Below are positions 62,401 through 64,000 of a stretch of DNA of 64,000 nt, piece after piece. The stretch lies in contig WBMW01003175.1 in the NCBI GenBank assembly GCA_013396635.1, positions 582 through 64,581 of the forward strand, given 5' to 3'. The notes beneath the pieces are model-generated. The model was not told the DNA's origin. It did not search any database and was given only the letters and a program-made list of their open reading frames with translations. The number at the start of each line of letters is the position of its first letter. Within the stretch, counting starts at the first letter, position 1. The translations under genes were made by a program, and so were the position numbers. The stretch is from Penelope pileata. Taxonomy: Eukaryota > Chordata > Aves > Galliformes > Cracidae.

Positions 62401-64000
62401 TGCCAAACTTCTCTGCCCTTTTCACGTGACAGGAGTGTTTATGGTTCACATCTTTCTCTGTCGTGCTCCTATGAATAGCCCAATGTACTGAATGACTGAC
62501 AAGACACACTATTCTGCTACAGCTGAATTAGGGCTGATACACATGTTACACACAGCGCTGCCTGACAAATTGAATCAGCTACTCTAAGTGATTTTGCCTG
62601 TTTCAGAGTACTGGGAAACTCAAAGGGCATCAAGTCAAATTACACATTGATCGCAGTTTGCCCTGTAGCTTTTGCACACAGAAGGAATCACATACTACAC
62701 TTAGAAGATTAGTGGAAGAGACTGCGTCAGGGGAATATCGTATATAAGGATGTAGAAGTTGGAGTTCTCTGGATGGTAGTAACATCACAAACCTAGCCAT
62801 CCAGGAAAGAGCAAAATTTATGTTGATGTGAACTTTGTAAATGATGCACTTAAGACATAGAATTCATCATCCTTCCTGTGGACCTTGTAATTCCAATTTA
62901 GTCATAGCATAATTCCTGTTTGATTTGGGGTTATTTTTCCTACTTCAAAAAAAAAACAAAAAAACTCATAATGTCAGAATATTACAAATTAGAGTGATGT
63001 TTAGATTTGTTTCATAAAGAAATACAAATCCTTATGTACTTATATTTATCTACTGCTATATGTTAGAATATTACTCATGGAGATCACTGATCTAGTACTG
63101 TACGATGAACAAATATCCAGAGTTTGGGCATCAGACCAGTAGTTTGGTGCCTGACAACAAAATTTTTATTTTCAGACTTTTCTTTGGAGTTAGAGGATAA
63201 ATGCTTCTTTAAAAGGCAGTAAGAAAATATTTTTTAAAAAAAGTCATGAAAAAAGGTTCTCATATGAACTGTATATTCCAATGGATGACATTTAAAAGAC
63301 AATTCAAGATGCTACGTGATATGCAATGATGTGCCAGCTATGAGCACAAAGGCTTATCTTTATTTCATGTGCAATGCTTGCACTAGCTGAGGCCTGCTCC
63401 TTTCTCTTGTTACACTGATGAGCAAATTTTGCACCAGCTCATTGTATGTTACTCAGAGGATTGTCATCTTGAAGTATAGCTAAAATAATTTCAATAAACC
63501 TTCATGTTTGGGATGTTAAATTACTGATCAGTAATTTACATGCAGTTGAATCAGGTTCACCATAGACGTCTGTGGTTCTGCTTTTCTGAATGGTCTTCTG
63601 AGTCATTTAGTCTGTTAAATAATCCTGAAGATTTCTAATTTTTTTCTGTTTCCAGGTAAATTTCTTATTTGTCCCATGTTTTCTTAGAGTTAATTATTAA
63701 AAGCACACTTTTTTTTTTTTCTCTCAATTTAGCTCATACTTCTAAGAAACTAGTCTATTCTTGATGTTGTCTCTTAGAGTTGTGAAAATCTTTGTGTGTA
63801 CAAACATGAAGGGTCATCTCCTGTCACATTCTATGTTTTGAGCTCATTCTCTACTTCTCTCACACAACATTTATTTCAATGACAATGTATCATTTGGGAA
63901 GAATATGCTGTTTCAAAATTTTCTTACATAATTTCTGGGTTTTTCTTAGCTTTATATTTTTTTGTTTGTTTATTTGTTGCAGTGAATTCCAAATGAAATA

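Larger units (their letters stand above)
50601..64000. other. Downstream flank, apparently gene-poor
   Basis: No exon of a known gene is recognisable here. The region holds two very old CR1s (53830-54250 and 55150-55800), two mariner elements of about 560 bp (56092-56649 and 61244-61804), a CR1 3' tail (61000-61135) and LTR-like DNA (60495-60997, 61815-62400). Stretches such as 50601-53829, 56650-60490 and 62400-64000 are AT-rich and otherwise featureless to the eye. In mammals and chicken the next gene beyond MDFIC is TFEC, after a long gap, so a gene desert here would fit (knowledge plus inference). Confidence 0.55.

Noticed and set aside
1..64000. CRISPR array, tRNA, rRNA or prokaryotic operon
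   Set aside because: No regularly spaced repeats, no cloverleaf or rRNA sequence that I can see, and the gene structure is clearly vertebrate.

Overview
The window is vertebrate nuclear DNA, almost certainly from a bird and probably a galliform. It is AT-rich and intron-dominated. CR1 LINEs are its main repeats, with the typical avian 3' end (repeats of TCTATGATTC type). It also carries short mariner elements of the Galluhop/Mariner1_GG kind and at least one bird-type solo LTR. No prokaryotic gene organisation is present.

Only one gene can be supported: MDFIC (MyoD family inhibitor domain containing, also called HIC), on the + strand. Its last three coding exons lie at 10436-10567, 33075-33350 and 46328-46575. 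They are separated by introns of about 22.5 kb and 13.0 kb. Exon 1, with the start codon and promoter, lies upstream of the window. All three visible junctions are phase 1, so both internal exons are symmetric. The last exon encodes the whole cysteine-rich I-mfa domain (24 Cys in 82 residues) and ends in TGA. Downstream, 46576-64000 holds the 3' UTR and then what looks like gene-poor flank.

Layout: 1-10435 is the end of an upstream intron (poly-T tract, a 32-bp direct repeat, a mariner copy, and an LTR interrupted by a CR1 piece). 10568-33074 is the second visible intron (one ancient CR1, a long recent-looking CR1, a short CR1 3' tail, and a nearly perfect 56-bp-arm inverted repeat). 33351-46327 is the third visible intron (three CR1 loci, and a GC-rich patch at about 38.55-38.84 kb). 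46576-64000 holds two ancient CR1s, two mariner copies of about 560 bp and LTR-like DNA near 60.5-62.4 kb.

The most intriguing observation is in the third intron. At 38748-38841 a short translated stretch closely resembles the extreme C-terminus of the I-mfa domain (D-S-C-C-E-x3-C-L-E-I-C-x-E). It sits about 7.5 kb upstream of the true terminal exon and looks like a decayed duplicate of, or alternative to, that exon. That C-terminal segment is the part of MDFI/MDFIC reported to contact Piezo channels. Five isolated single N bases lie in homopolymer or repeat contexts. Two of them separate near-identical copies of one CR1, which suggests unmerged assembly overlaps rather than real tandem duplication.
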